Assembly: GCA_003586115.2 (NCBI GenBank)
Contig: QVOM02000021.1
Span: forward strand, 8,942,248-9,006,247
Length of the DNA stretch: 64,000 nt
From: Salvator merianae
Lineage: Eukaryota; Chordata; Lepidosauria; Squamata; Teiidae
Direction of reading: 5' to 3'
The first letter of the stretch is position 1, and every line of letters begins with the position of its first letter. The translations under genes and the position numbers were made by a program. Below the pieces are notes generated by a model. It made no database searches. It saw only the letters and a program-made list of their open reading frames with translations, and was not told the DNA's origin. This document shows, one piece after another, positions 9,953 through 20,460 of this stretch.

Positions 9953-11956
9953 GCCTCTCCCCGTCACCAAAGCCTCAACCAGCGCCTCTGCCTGCCACCA
10001 AAACCTCAACCAGCACGTCTCCTCATCCCCAAAGCCTCAACCAGCGCCTCTCCCGTCACCGAAGCCTCAACCAGCGCCTCTCCCGTCACCGAAGCCTCAA
10101 CCAGCGCCTCTCCCCGTCACCGAAGCCTCAACCAGCGCCTCTCCCGTCACCGAAGCCTCAACCAGCGCCTTTCCCATCCCCAAAGCCTCAACCAGCGCCT
10201 CTCCCGTCACCAAAGCCTTAGCCAGTGCCTTTCCCATCCCCAAAGCCTCAACCAGCGCCTCTCCCGTCACCAAAGCCTTAGCCAGTGCCTTTCCCGTCCC
10301 CAAAGCCTCAACCAGCGCCTCTCCCGTCACCAAAGCCTTAGCCAGTGCCTTTCCCGTCCCCAAAGCCTCAACCAGCGCCTCTCCCGTCACCAAAGCCTTA
10401 GCCAGTGCCTTTCCCGTCCCCAAAGCCTCAACCAGCGCCTCTCCCGTCACCAAAGCCTTAGCCAGTGCCTTTCCCGTCCCCAAAGCCTCAACCAGCGCCT
10501 CTCCCGTCACCAAAGCCTTAGCCAGTGCCTTTCCCGTCCCCAAAGCCTCAACCAGCGCCTCTCCCGTCACCAAAGCCTTAGCCAGTGCCTTTCCCGTCCC
10601 CAAAGCCTCAACCAGCGCCTCTCCCGTCACCAAAGCCTTAGCCAGTGCCTTTCCCGTCCCCAAAGCCTCAACCAGCGCCTCTCCCGTCACCAAAGCCTTA
10701 GCCAGTGCCTTTCCCGTCCCCAAAGCCTCAACCAGCGCCTCTCCCGTCACCAAAGCCTTAGCCAGTGCCTTTCCCGTCCCCAAAGCCTCAACCAGCGCCT
10801 CTCCCGTCACCAAAGCCTTAGCCAGTGCCTTTCCCGTCCCCAAAGCCTCAACCAGCGCCTCTCCCGTCACCAAAGCCTTAGCCAGTGCCTTTCCCGTCCC
10901 CAAAGCCTCAACCAGCGCCTCTCCCGTCACCAAAGCCTTAGCCAGTGCCTTTCCCGTCCCCAAAGCCTCAACCAGCGCCTCTCCCGTCACCAAAGCCTTA
11001 GCCAGTGCCTTTCCCGTCCCCAAAGCCTCAACCAGCGCCTCTCCCGTCACCAAAGCCTTAGCCAGTGCCTTTCCCGTCCCCAAAGCCTCAACCAGCGCCT
11101 CTCCCGTCACCAAAGCCTTAGCCAGTGCCTTTCCCGTCCCCAAAGCCTCAACCAGCGCCTCTCCCGTCACCAAAGCCTTAGCCAGTGCCTTTCCCGTCCC
11201 CAAAGCCTCAACCAGCGCCTCTCCCGTCACCAAAGCCTTAGCCAGTGCCTTTCCCGTCCCCAAAGCCTCAACCAGCGCCTCTCCCGTCACCAAAGCCTTA
11301 GCCAGTGCCTTTCCCGTCCCCAAAGCCTCAACCAGCGCCTCTCCCGTCACCAAAGCCTTAGCCAGTGCCTTTCCCGTCCCCAAAGCCTCAACCAGCGCCT
11401 CTCCCGTCACCAAAGCCTTAGCCAGTGCCTTTCCCGTCCCCAAAGCCTCAACCAGCGCCTCTCCCGTCACCAAAGCCTTAGCCAGTGCCTTTCCCGTCCC
11501 CAAAGCCTCAACCAGCGCCTCTCCCGTCACCAAAGCCTTAGCCAGTGCCTTTCCCGTCCCCAAAGCCTCAACCAGCGCCTCTCCCGTCACCAAAGCCTTA
11601 GCCAGTGCCTTTCCCGTCCCCAAAGCCTCAACCAGCGCCTCTCCCGTCACCGAAGCCTCAACCAGCGCCTCTCCCGTCACCAAAGCCTCAACCAGCGCCT
11701 CTCCCGTCACCAAAGCCTTAGCCAGTGCCTTTCCCATCCCCAAAGCCTCAACCAGCGCCTCTCCCGTCACCAAAGCCTTAGCCAGTGCCTTTCCCATCCC
11801 CAAAGCCTCAACCAGCGCCTCTCCCGTCACCAAAGCCTTAGCCAGTGCCTTTCCCATCCCCAAAGCCTCAACCAGCGCCTCTCCCGTCACCAAAGCCTCA
11901 ACCAGCACCTCTCCTGCCACCAAAGCCTCAACCAGCGCCTCTCCCCGACACCAAAG
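9953..11956. repeat. C-rich minisatellite, 30-bp monomer with 60-bp higher-order core
   Basis: About 2.0 kb of tandem repeat. The monomer is near 30 bp (for example AAAGCCTCAACCAGCGCC with a CCCGTCACC spacer). From 10,261 to 11,640 there are 23 consecutive identical 60-bp units. Each consists of two monomers that differ at 5 of 30 positions (CTTAGCCAGTG against CTCAACCAGCG). Edge units are 30-bp-type, more varied, and carry a CCCATCC variant on both sides of the core. Because 60 is divisible by 3, frames stay open on both strands (about 695 plus-strand and 608 minus-strand codons, of 20-residue repeats). This is not evidence of coding. No splice, start or unique N-terminal context supports a gene. 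Confidence 0.97.
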
Positions 11957-12808
11957 CTCCAGTCAATACCTCACGCCGCCACCAATGGTCTTTCTAGTCC
12001 AGCAGTCTGCCCTCAAGGCAGCCAGCTAGCTCTGTAAAGAAGCCTAATATTATTTACATAGAACTTTTCATTTTTAAAAAAATCTCCTAGTGCTTTAGAA
12101 GAAACATTAAAAACAAGGGTAGAAATACACACACAATTAAATAACAATTAAACACCCATTAAAAACTGTGTGGGCCAGGGAAGACATGCTTTCACGTTGG
12201 GCAGCTGTCCTTCAGAGGCATATGGACTCCAGTTGCCAGCAGTGACAGTGAGTCACACTGCCAGCAGGGCTAACAGCCTCGATTGCCCTGACTTCCACGA
12301 ATCTCTGAAGTTTACGCTAGCAATTTTTTTCTTTCCTCCTCATTTAAAAAATAATAAAAGAAATGAAAAGAGAAGGAAGAAATGAAGGAACAAGGAACAA
12401 GAGATGCACATGGTTGAGAGCATGACTTCTGATACGGGGATCCAATGTGAAATTAGGCACATGGCTCTTGGGATGCTGGCATTAAAATGTTAAAGGCATG
12501 CCAGATTCTGAACCTTGCATTCAGTGTGATACAATAGACGTGCTTGTTGTCTTTAAAAGAGGTTCTGGCAGCACCTCAATGGACCCTCTACAGGCAAGGA
12601 GCAGTGAAAAAATGTGTATTCAGTATCCCTTCATTTTTCATCAGCCCTGATTCCATAATGGAGCTTTGCTTCCAGTCCTATAGAAAAGAGTGCATTTCTG
12701 CTAGATGATGCCCGTAAACATAAAGACTGTATAAGTACACAGAGGGCATACAGATTATTTCTTGTATACAATTACAGTTCTTTTCCAGGAAACAATAACA
12801 CAAACTAT
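11957..12808. other. no recognisable feature
   Basis: The first 60 bases resemble a LINE 3' end fragment (GGTCTTTCTAGTCCAGCAGTCTGC near 11,986). The remainder is AT-rich and holds a TTTTTAAAAAA-type LINE-like tail near 12,070. No coding or RNA feature was seen. Confidence 0.35.
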
Positions 12809-13233
12809 GGGTGCCTCCAGCTGTATAGTAAAACCTGCGATCCTCTTGGTATCATATTGGGAAGGCCAGACATTCCCCTGGCATTCCCAACAGAGTACTG
12901 ATTTAAGCTAGCTAATCCCAGTATATCACTATTATGGGAAATCCAGCAATGATTCCAGATTTCCTATAATAGCAATGCTTACCTTGATATCTGTCAGCAG
13001 CTTTCGCAATCAGAGTGATTGGGGCTAGCAGAAGCCAGCCAAGCACATGGAAAACAAGAAAAGGAAGTGGGTGTGCACTTTGCTGGCTTCCAGTAGCTCC
13101 AATCAGGCTGATTGCGGAAGCTCCGACAGACACAAAGGTAAGCATGGGGCTGCTCCTCTGGCTGGAGATGGCAAAAGGCAATTCCAGGATTTTGTTTAGA
13201 TCTCACATTGCCTCTTGCCGCCTGGAGGCAACC
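12809..13233. mobile_element. foldback MITE (family F), uninterrupted copy
   Basis: The ends GGGTGCCTCCAG and CTGGAGGCAACC are inverted repeats. Inside, modules mirror each other: GCAATGCTTACCTTG against AAAGGTAAGCATGG, CAATCAGAGTGATTGGGGC against CAATCAGGCTGATTGCG, and GAAGCCAGCCAAG against TTTGCTGGCTTCCAG. The element is thus a long foldback with consensus splice-donor words (AGGTAAG) on both strands. It serves as the reference copy for the interrupted ones at 7052 and 49,697. Confidence 0.8.
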
Positions 13234-14324
13234 TAAATTAAGGGATGTGGAAGGGATTGCTGATCCCCCAAACTGTTGTTTCTCTGTGGCTGGCAAATTC
13301 TTTTATGACACACTTTTGCTTGGAGTAATTTTGCATTAGGCAAGGAAAGTGACCTTTTTAATCTGCACGTATGAGTGAACTTGGTTTGTGGAAAACCATG
13401 TCACAAGGGACATGATTGTACCTATTAGCTATGTGCTTTGCCATGGGGTGGAAATTACAGAAAATTGATTTTTAAAAAATGCCTTTAGTAAATTCAGACA
13501 CAGAGAAGAGAAAGAGAAAATCCTCATAAATGGAATGCTGTAAAAACAGAACAAATGATTCAGATGGAATTGAGCTCAGCAAATCCCTAAAAAATTACCT
13601 TGAATTTGAGTAAGAATCACTTTTTTACTCATCTCTAGCCTTGATGGTTAGATACGGTTGAGAAAGGAACACCTACGACAGAAACCTTCCCCCCACTTTT
13701 TGACACCAGCAGGGCAACTACCAAACCATGTATAGTGAGAGAACACCAAATTGTTACAAACCATAATTTGGAAGCTTTTATGGCTGCATCTACACTGGGT
13801 GCGAAGCCAAAACAGTGAGAGTTCAAGGGGTGTGGCTTTTGCATGCTCCCATCACCTGTGGTCTTGCAGTCCTCCTCTGCGGACTGGCAAGAAACCTCAC
13901 AGGAGTCCTTCCTGCAGAGCAAGAATGACCCTAACGGTTCTTGCACGTGTTGTTGCTATAACTGTGGACAGTGGCAGTGCGAACGACTTACCTACTTTGT
14001 CCGGCGCCAAACCCTAATTTATGAGGTGCAAAAAATGCCTGACATCCAGGGCTATGGTGTGTCCCAAAAGAGGGCCTTGCTATAATTTTGACACTGGGGA
14101 TCTTTCATTCGCCAGCCTCAAAACTGCAAACTTCCCTAGCGTCAAAGTTGCACTGTGGCCCAGCAGGCACTTCTGTCCTGTCATGGAGATGCAGCCTACG
14201 GATACCTATATGTGTGTCTCATTTCTGACCAAAGATGGTGTGTTCCAATTAGCAAGAGGTTGAAGGTTGTATCTCAGTCCTGTGCTCCAACCCTACCAAT
14301 AGTGCAGGGCCAAATTATAAGTTC
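13234..14324. other. no recognisable feature
   Basis: Non-coding. GGCTGCATCTACACTGGG near 13,783 resembles the end of the GGCTGCATCCAGA MITE group, but no partner end could be placed. The short overlapping frames between 13.6 and 14.3 kb show no domain. Confidence 0.35.
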
Positions 14325-14495
14325 TGAACAGCTCTGGACCTGGATACATGAAAGACTGCCTTATTTCATACTCCTCAGCCTGGATTTTTAAAAAGGTTTG
14401 TATTTCATACTATTTCATATTGTGTTTAGTTTTTTTGGTATGTTTTAATCCTGTAGGCTGCCCTGACAGGATATAATATAAATGAATATAAAATG
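14325..14495 (+). mobile_element. L2/CR1-type LINE 3' end
   Basis: After a degraded coding tail (ERLPYF-like) comes an AT-rich 3' UTR with TGTTTTAATCCTGTAGGCTGCCCTGACAGG-like content, ending in ATATAAATGAATATAAAATG. This matches the usual ending of squamate L2-type LINEs (GCCCTGAG...TATAAATAAA). Confidence 0.6.
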
Positions 14496-15266
14496 AATGA
14501 ACGGTATGCCTTGAATTGGGTTGTGTTCTTCATATTGCTTGGAATAAGTTTTTGAGAAAAGAATTGAGTTGCTGAGGGAAAATGAATCTCATAAATTTTG
14601 GAATGGGTGCCCTTTTCGCATAACAGAAACTCTGAGCTGTCATTTGTCTTTCTCCTTGCTTAACATCACTTGCAGTATGCATGTGTGTTTGGATTTGTGT
14701 GTGAGTCTATTTTCAACCAAATCCAACTTGATCTGTGTTTTGAATTTCTAGATAGAAGCAAGAGCACTTTAATGCCAGTGACTAATAGCTGGAATTTCTT
14801 CAGGTTTAGATTGTTTCCTAATTCACGCTACTTTTTGTCATCAAGAATAGGATAATTATGTTGTATCTATAGCTTTAATACTGAGGTGGGAGCCACATAT
14901 TATGGTGTTGAAATGATTGTTTATAGGGCAACTAAATGGTGTCATTATCAGCTCTTGCTTAGCTCCTGGGGACAAAACAACAATCTGAGTCTTCTCAGAC
15001 TCATCAAACAAGGGGAGAATGCCAAGAATATAAATTTGTTCTGGGGCCAAAATGAAGAAAGATGTGCATGAGTGTACAACTGTGCTGACCATCAGATAAA
15101 AGTGACAGTCACGCTTTGCACAGAAAAAAAGGCAGATTGCTGATTGGTGGATAACTTTGATGTAATATTCTGCAATAATTTAGCTGAGACTATATGTCAA
15201 GATTAATAGAGGAAGATAAAAAATGCATGAAAAAGAAACCCTCCTCTTTAAATCAGTGTGAGATAC
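14496..15266. other. no recognisable feature
   Basis: AT-rich non-coding DNA. No repeat end or exon was recognised. Confidence 0.4.
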
Positions 15267-15611
15267 TTATTTATCTAAATCTATCATGAATTGATTATGA
15301 TTAGTAATGAAGGAGATGCCAGAACAGAAAGATAGAAGCTGGCGAACTCTTTCTAAACACTGGAAGTGCTTAAGAGTTTGACCCTTCACTGAGCATGTAC
15401 TTGTTCCGAAGACACTTCTGGCTGTCCACACAGCACACTTGAGCGGAGTGGTAGAAATGGGAGAAAAAGGCTTAGAGAGGCCTTCCAGTGTAGAAATTGC
15501 TCTCCAAATTCTGTTGCAGGTGACGAGTTGCATGCTTATCATGACCCAGGGCTGTCTCTTGGGTGGGGATTCTGCAGAATTGATCTCATAGACTGACAGG
15601 ATCTGCACCAT
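15267..15611 (-). mobile_element. possible LINE endonuclease N-terminal remnant
   Basis: A 114-codon minus-strand frame contains ISTTPLKCAVWTARSVFG. It resembles the start of an apurinic-like endonuclease domain in L2/CR1 LINEs (LKCAVWNARSV-type motif). The rest of the frame shows nothing recognisable. The catalytic region downstream is missing, so this is a weak call. Confidence 0.35.
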
Positions 15612-15773
15612 CTCACTTTCTGTGCCTCATTCAATATGGGCTGGGTTACATATTTTGGCCCAGCATGGCACAGGATTACTTGTATTGTGTGGAAGGGGTC
15701 TTTGTTTGCAGCGTCATATTCCTTTTTGAGTTCATTTCTTTGGAGGGATTCTTTAGTTTTCAGACTTAGTTTC

Positions 15774-15984
15774 CAGTGGCTAGAATTCCAGACTAGGTCA
15801 TAGAGGTCTTGGGTTCAAATGTCAGTCAGCCATGGAAGCAAAATGGATAACCTTGACCCAGTCACAGCTGTTTAGCCTAATTTATGCCAGAATTATTGGG
15901 AGGATACAGTGGAAGGGGGAAGAACCTGAGTTCTTCAGGAGAATAGCAAACTGTAAACTCCATCAAACAAACAAACAAACAAAC
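15774..15984 (+). mobile_element. tRNA-derived SINE
   Basis: It starts AGTGGCTAGAATTCCAGACT and carries the B box-like GGGTTCAAATGTC at about 15,811. A body with CCATGGAAGC, TGACCCAGTCACAGC and GGAGGATACAGTGGAAGG follows, then a (CAAA)n tail at 15,961-15,984. This is the layout of a widespread squamate SINE with a tRNA head. It cannot be a functional tRNA because the acceptor arm does not fold. Confidence 0.8.
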
Positions 15985-16839
15985 AAGAATATTTATACTG
16001 CTCTAAGATATTTAACTGTATTTAAATTTAGCCAGTAGTGGTACATTTGTTGAGGCAATGTGGTTGAGAAATCAAATTCTTAAGATTGTAGTTGGTTAGT
16101 ATGTCAACTGAAGTGACAGGCTAGAATGCAGCCTAGTCCAAAGACCTTTTTTGGAAACAAGATGAACATGAACTATTCAATGGCAGCTTAAAATGTTGAT
16201 TCAGATATTCTGTTGATCTAGCATGTTAATTTTATTTGAGAAATGTAATGTCACAGATCTCAGTTGCTGTTTCAGCTGCAGTCTGCCTTTGACTTGGCCT
16301 GCTAAGAGTTGTTAAATCCACAAAAGAAAATAAAGTATAAGATTTTATAGTTTGATCCTAACCCTATTTCCATGAGCATAAGTTCCATTCTCCTCCTCCT
16401 CACCAAAGTGGACTCAATGTGGAGACAGAAGTTCTCTTTTAAGGAGCTGGAGGCCAAATTTGGAAGAACTACAGAGTAACCTCATATGTTTTTAGAAACT
16501 GGCACCCTGGAAAGTCTTTTGAGAAGGCTATATGGCCAGAAGTCACACAGAGTGACAGAGTGAGCTTCAACCATTGTTTTCTTTTTGCACCCATGATGTT
16601 TTTTATGTGCACTCATCCTGTTCTGCAACTAGTAAACTGGGGTGGCCAGTTTTATTACCACCTAAAACCTGTTTGATGGGGTGTTAACAGAAAGAACCTA
16701 TCACAGAAAACAAAGCTTTTCTCTTTGTTAGAAAATGGGTTCTGCTACTTTTTACGGCAGCCTGTTGGCACAAATCTTTAGCAAAATTGAGGGAACAGCC
16801 AGATGTCACTGATTACATTGGAGGTACTTGTAATATCTT
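15985..16839. other. no recognisable feature
   Basis: Non-coding. The stretch 16,180-16,330 is repeat-free and of mixed composition. No other feature was seen. Confidence 0.4.
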
Positions 16840-17080
16840 CAAGGCTATTAGCTATCGATAGCCATGTCCTCCATAAATACAGTCAAACCTTTCTTGAAGG
16901 CATCCAAGTTGGTGGCAAGTACTAGATCTCTTGACAGTGAATTCCACAGTTTAACTATGTGTTGTGTAAAAAAAAAAAAATAAAAAAAATTAAAAAAATT
17001 CTTTTTTCTGTCCCGATTCCTCCAAGATCTGATTTCATTTAGGGACTCTTCATCCTAATATTTTGGGGAATGGAAATTAG
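16840..17080 (-). mobile_element. L2/CR1-type LINE C-terminal fragment, antisense
   Basis: From the plus strand it reads CATCCAAGTTGGTGGCAAGTA, then GTGAATTCCACAGTTTAAC, then a poly(A)-rich expansion (16,970-17,000) and CTGTCCCGATTCCTCC. The same order is found in the copies at 463 and 25,906. The A-rich expansion interrupts the coding tail. Confidence 0.75.
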
Positions 17081-17134
17081 AAATGTTTCCTGAGACACTT
17101 TTTCTAGAGCATGCTTAATTTTATGCAACTCTAT

Positions 17135-17545
17135 GGGCCTGTTCCCACTTTGGTGCTAGTGAGTGTCTGGACGCTCACTAGCGCAGTGCATCTGCACTCT
17201 GCGGAGGCTCTAGCATTCGGGAGTGTCTGCAGATGCTCCTGAACACTACTAGCTGTGGATAAATAAAACTTTGTCCATAGCTGCACCTGGAGCAGCTGGA
17301 CTGCTCCCGGTTAGCAGCATTTTCACCTGCTTCCGGGTGCGATGCTGCAGGCTGATGGCAGCAGCTGGACATTTCTGCAGATGCTGTCATGGCAGGTGGC
17401 CCGGCATTCACACTGCAAGTGCTGGAAGTTTGGTTCCAAACTGTTCCAGCCCTTGCAGTGTGGATGGCTGCTGCACTGCGGAGTCTGTTCCAGCTTAGGA
17501 TGGTAAGAATTGTACCATTCTAAGCTTGAAAGGGTGAACAGGCCC
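17135..17545. mobile_element. Harbinger-like MITE (family H), full length
   Basis: The termini GGGCCTGTTCCCACTTT and AAAGGGTGAACAGGCCC are inverted repeats, flanked by the 3-bp duplication TAT (17,132-17,134 and 17,546-17,548). The subterminal CTAGTGAGTGTC with GACGCTCACTAG forms a small palindrome. Interior words such as CAGCTGGACTGCTCC recur in the copies at 46,447, 51,924 and 63,511. No transposase is encoded. A 3-bp target duplication and GGGCC ends fit PIF/Harbinger. Confidence 0.85.
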
Positions 17546-17696
17546 TATGACTCTATTCTGTTCTAAACTAAAAGGTCCTAAAGGTTCATGGAGGCTAAGG
17601 CTATCAATGTCTACCAGCTGTTTGAAAGCTGGAAATGGCACGTTTCTGAATCCCAGCTGCAGGGGAACAAAAGGGTACAATCCAAGGGACATTTGA

Positions 17697-18021
17697 ATAA
17701 AAGAGTAAGAGTTCCTTGGTCTACAAGAAGATCAAGTCAGTCAGTACTAAAGGAGACCAACCCTGGCTGTTCACTGGAAGGACTAATACTGAAGCTGAAA
17801 CTCAAATATTTTGGCCACCTAATGAGAAGACAGAACTCACTGAAAAAGATGCTGGGAAAGATGGAAGGCAAAAGGAGAAGGGGATGGCAGAGAATGAGAT
17901 AGATAGATGAAAGCGACCAACATGAGCATGGGCAAAGTCCTGGAGAAAGTAAAGGACAGAAGGGCCTGGCATGCTATGATCACAAAGAGTCAGACATGAC
18001 TAAATGACTAAACAACAACAA
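17697..18021 (+). mobile_element. RTE/Bov-B LINE 3' end
   Basis: The degraded ORF end reads LKLKYFGHLMRRQNSLKKML followed by GKMEGKRRRGWQRMR, the conserved Bov-B/RTE C-terminus. The 3' tail contains CACAAAGAGTCAGACATGAC and ends with TGACTAAACAACAACAA. The 5' part is missing and the frame ends early. The tail resembles that of the tRNA-headed SINEs at 23,040 and 29,005 (ACATGACTTGG...CAACAACAAC), consistent with SINEs borrowing the Bov-B machinery. Confidence 0.92.
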
Positions 18022-18039
18022 TTATGTTCATATTTAACT

Positions 18040-18112
18040 TATGGACTATTTTGAAACAGGACAGTGGACTAGATAGGCTATTGATCTAATCCAGGAGGAC
18101 TGATCTTGTGGT
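18040..18112 (+). mobile_element. L2/CR1-type LINE 3' UTR scrap
   Basis: AGTGGACTAGATAGGC and GATCTAATCCAGGAGG match, in sense orientation, the reverse of the antisense copies (GCCCATCTAGTCC / GGATCAGGCC). Confidence 0.6.
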
Positions 18113-18898
18113 TTTCATTGCATATGGCTTTCCAAATCTAGCAGTTGACCTAGATAAGCATTTGATGTACTATTTCAATGGAAATGTCCAACAATTTTAC
18201 AAAGACAGGGTCCAATGTTTGTTTTGGCCTTGCTTTTAGAAAGAAAAAAATAAATAAATCCAAGTGGAAAGACTAAGATTAATAACAACTTACCTATGTC
18301 TCACAGTCATCTCTTCCTCCTTCATACCAATTATGTGGAGAATGAACACAACTGATTTCACAGTAACCTTCAGAAAGCTAATGGTTCTTAGGACTCAAAT
18401 GATGGGCAACTGTGCACCTAAAATCCTTCCAAATGTAGCAGATGCAGCCACATAAATCTGTAGCTTGTATTTCACAAAATGTGTAAAGTATGTGATTCAT
18501 CTCGTAAACAGCTGCTCTGCGTGGTTAAATATGGGCTTAATGCGTTTAATGCTGGTTTTTAAATGTGCCGATCTTAAAAGCAAATCAGTTGCTAGTCTCA
18601 TGATGCCAAGCAGAAACATAAATAATGCTGAAGTCACCTCAGTATTTCTCTCTCTGTGCTGTGAGTCACTTCAAAATGATCTCAAATAAACTGCAGGAAA
18701 ACCCGGCCTTCTTTTATGACAGTTTTTGCAGAGTTTCAGAAGAGAAGTCAAAAAATGACAACGAAAATGATATAAAACTTACTTTTGGAAGATGACACAA
18801 TTTTCCAAAGATGCCTCTAAGAGGTTATGAGAACATGGGATGTGGAGCACATTCTTTGGAAGTGTAGCATCTGGTTTTGAAACAATGGCCATAACCTT
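18113..18898. other. repeat-poor DNA, possible conserved non-coding stretch
   Basis: Between about 18,440 and 18,720 the sequence is free of recognised repeats and has balanced composition. Homeodomain-type and AT-rich words such as TTAATGCGTTTAATG are present. This is compatible with a conserved non-coding element but cannot be shown without alignment. No exon is visible. Confidence 0.25.
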
Positions 18899-19425
18899 GG
18901 GCCTTGTCTCCCTGTGCTTCAGTTTACCACCATAATGAACACAGTGAAGAGAAATTCAAGATGGTTTCCTCTCAACCTGATCTTTCTTTCTTAGGCACTT
19001 ACCTGGCTGGAATAGTCTCTGGAGACCATTCTAGGCTGTGCACTTCAGGAATGGCCAGGGTCATTTGCACGTTGGGTGTGGGAACAGTCCTGTTCCTGTG
19101 TAGCAATGTCAGGCATGCAAATGGCCATGTTACAGACCTTGTGTCTGGACATTGGATGTCCCTCCCACCCCTAGCTGTGATTGTGTGAGGAGATGGCATG
19201 TATGCTGCACAAGTGTGGGGTGAGCTGGATTGGGATGCAACACCTGGAAGTGTCTATTCATGCTGTTCCTGTACTGTTCCCAACAGCACGGACTGCTTGT
19301 GGACAGCAGGTAAGCCTTGGGAATGGGCAGAAGGCCTCGGGGACTGTTCCAGATGGATTATGGTGCAGACTATGCATTCCTATGGTCTGCCTGGAACTGG
19401 CTCTGGACCAAATGCAAAAAGGCCC
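18899..19425. mobile_element. possible Harbinger-like MITE
   Basis: The right end AAATGCAAAAAGGCCC fits the reverse of GGGCCTTTTTGCA, the family H terminus. A candidate left end GGGCCTTGTCTCCC lies at 18,899. The interior is unlike other family H copies, and no target duplication is clear. Confidence 0.35.
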
Positions 19426-19675
19426 TTAGTCTCTTCTATGGACCCGATAATAGCATCCATATCTTGAAAAGAGATGTTCAGATACTTCCATTGCCTTAGC
19501 TATACATGTTGTTTGAGAAGGGAAGGGAGTGAGAGAAAATGTGGCTCCAGAGATGAGTAAGAGGGCTAGAGAATATTCAATGCCATTTCTTTCCCTTCTC
19601 TTTATGTATTGTTGATGTTGTCACTGTAGAAGGCACAGAAAGATGTAACAAGTCCTCATTTGTATAATTGTATAT

Positions 19676-19707
<32 letters not shown>

Positions 19708-20390
19708 TTTCTGTACTTCAAGCAGCCCAGGACACTACACACCATTCTTCCTTCTTATATATTCTTCTTTCTCTCAATGCTCTTGGGGAGTAGTTTGAAT
19801 TGATAGATACTGTGGACTGAAGGCCACCTCAAGGACTTGCATTCTTGGCTGATTCCACACTGTGTGTCTTGGTGTGTGATGGTGGAGGCCGGTCTTAGTA
19901 GGATTGTTTAATCAGGGCCTAGCTGGAGTGGTGGATGGTGGTGTGAGCCTGGGGCCATCTGTTTCCCTACGTCCATATCCTAGCCTGACAGGGGAATTAC
20001 TATGGCATGCCAAAAACAACAGTTTCCAACAGGACCATTCCCAGGAGCCTGGCAAAATGGTGCTGGGTTCCATGTGCAGCCTGAACTATGCCAACTGACT
20101 GGTTCAGCAAAGGGAATGCTTGGAAGATCACTTTAAAGTGGTCTTCTGTTAGTGTGCTCTCTGGTGCCATTTTTGCACTGGAGAGTGGGGGAGCTGAGCA
20201 GACAGAGTGGTCCCTGGGAGGCATGCAGTCCCGGGGACTACTATAGCACGAGGACGCCACAATTTTTGGAGGTAGCTAGCAAGGTCCCTAGGGAGTGGGA
20301 GGAAGTTCCCCTAATCACCCAGCATAATTTAATGTCTGACCTTTATAAAGTTAACTGTGTGTTTGCTTGAGGCATTGCTAAGAAAGGTAA
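19426..20390. other. non-coding with (TATT)n microsatellite
   Basis: A TATT repeat of about 33 bases lies near 19,673-19,705. It is probably the tail of an antisense LINE 3' end (CTGTACTTCAAGCAGCCCAGG follows). Otherwise nothing was recognised. Confidence 0.5.
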
Positions 20391-20425
20391 TCCTCCTCCT
20401 CCTCCTCTTCCACCTCAACCTCAAT

Positions 20426-20459
<34 letters not shown>

Positions 20460-20460
20460 C
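20391..20460. repeat. (CCT)n and (CAG)n microsatellites
   Basis: A CCT/TCC run at about 20,391-20,408 is followed by about ten uninterrupted CAG triplets at about 20,429-20,459. There is no coding context around the CAG tract. Confidence 0.85.

Noticed and set aside
9953..11956. CRISPR-like array
   Set aside because: Units are contiguous tandem repeats with no unique spacers, and the DNA is vertebrate.
9950..12037. Large repetitive protein gene
   Set aside because: Frames are open on both strands because the 60-bp unit is a multiple of three. There is no unique N-terminus, signal or splice structure.
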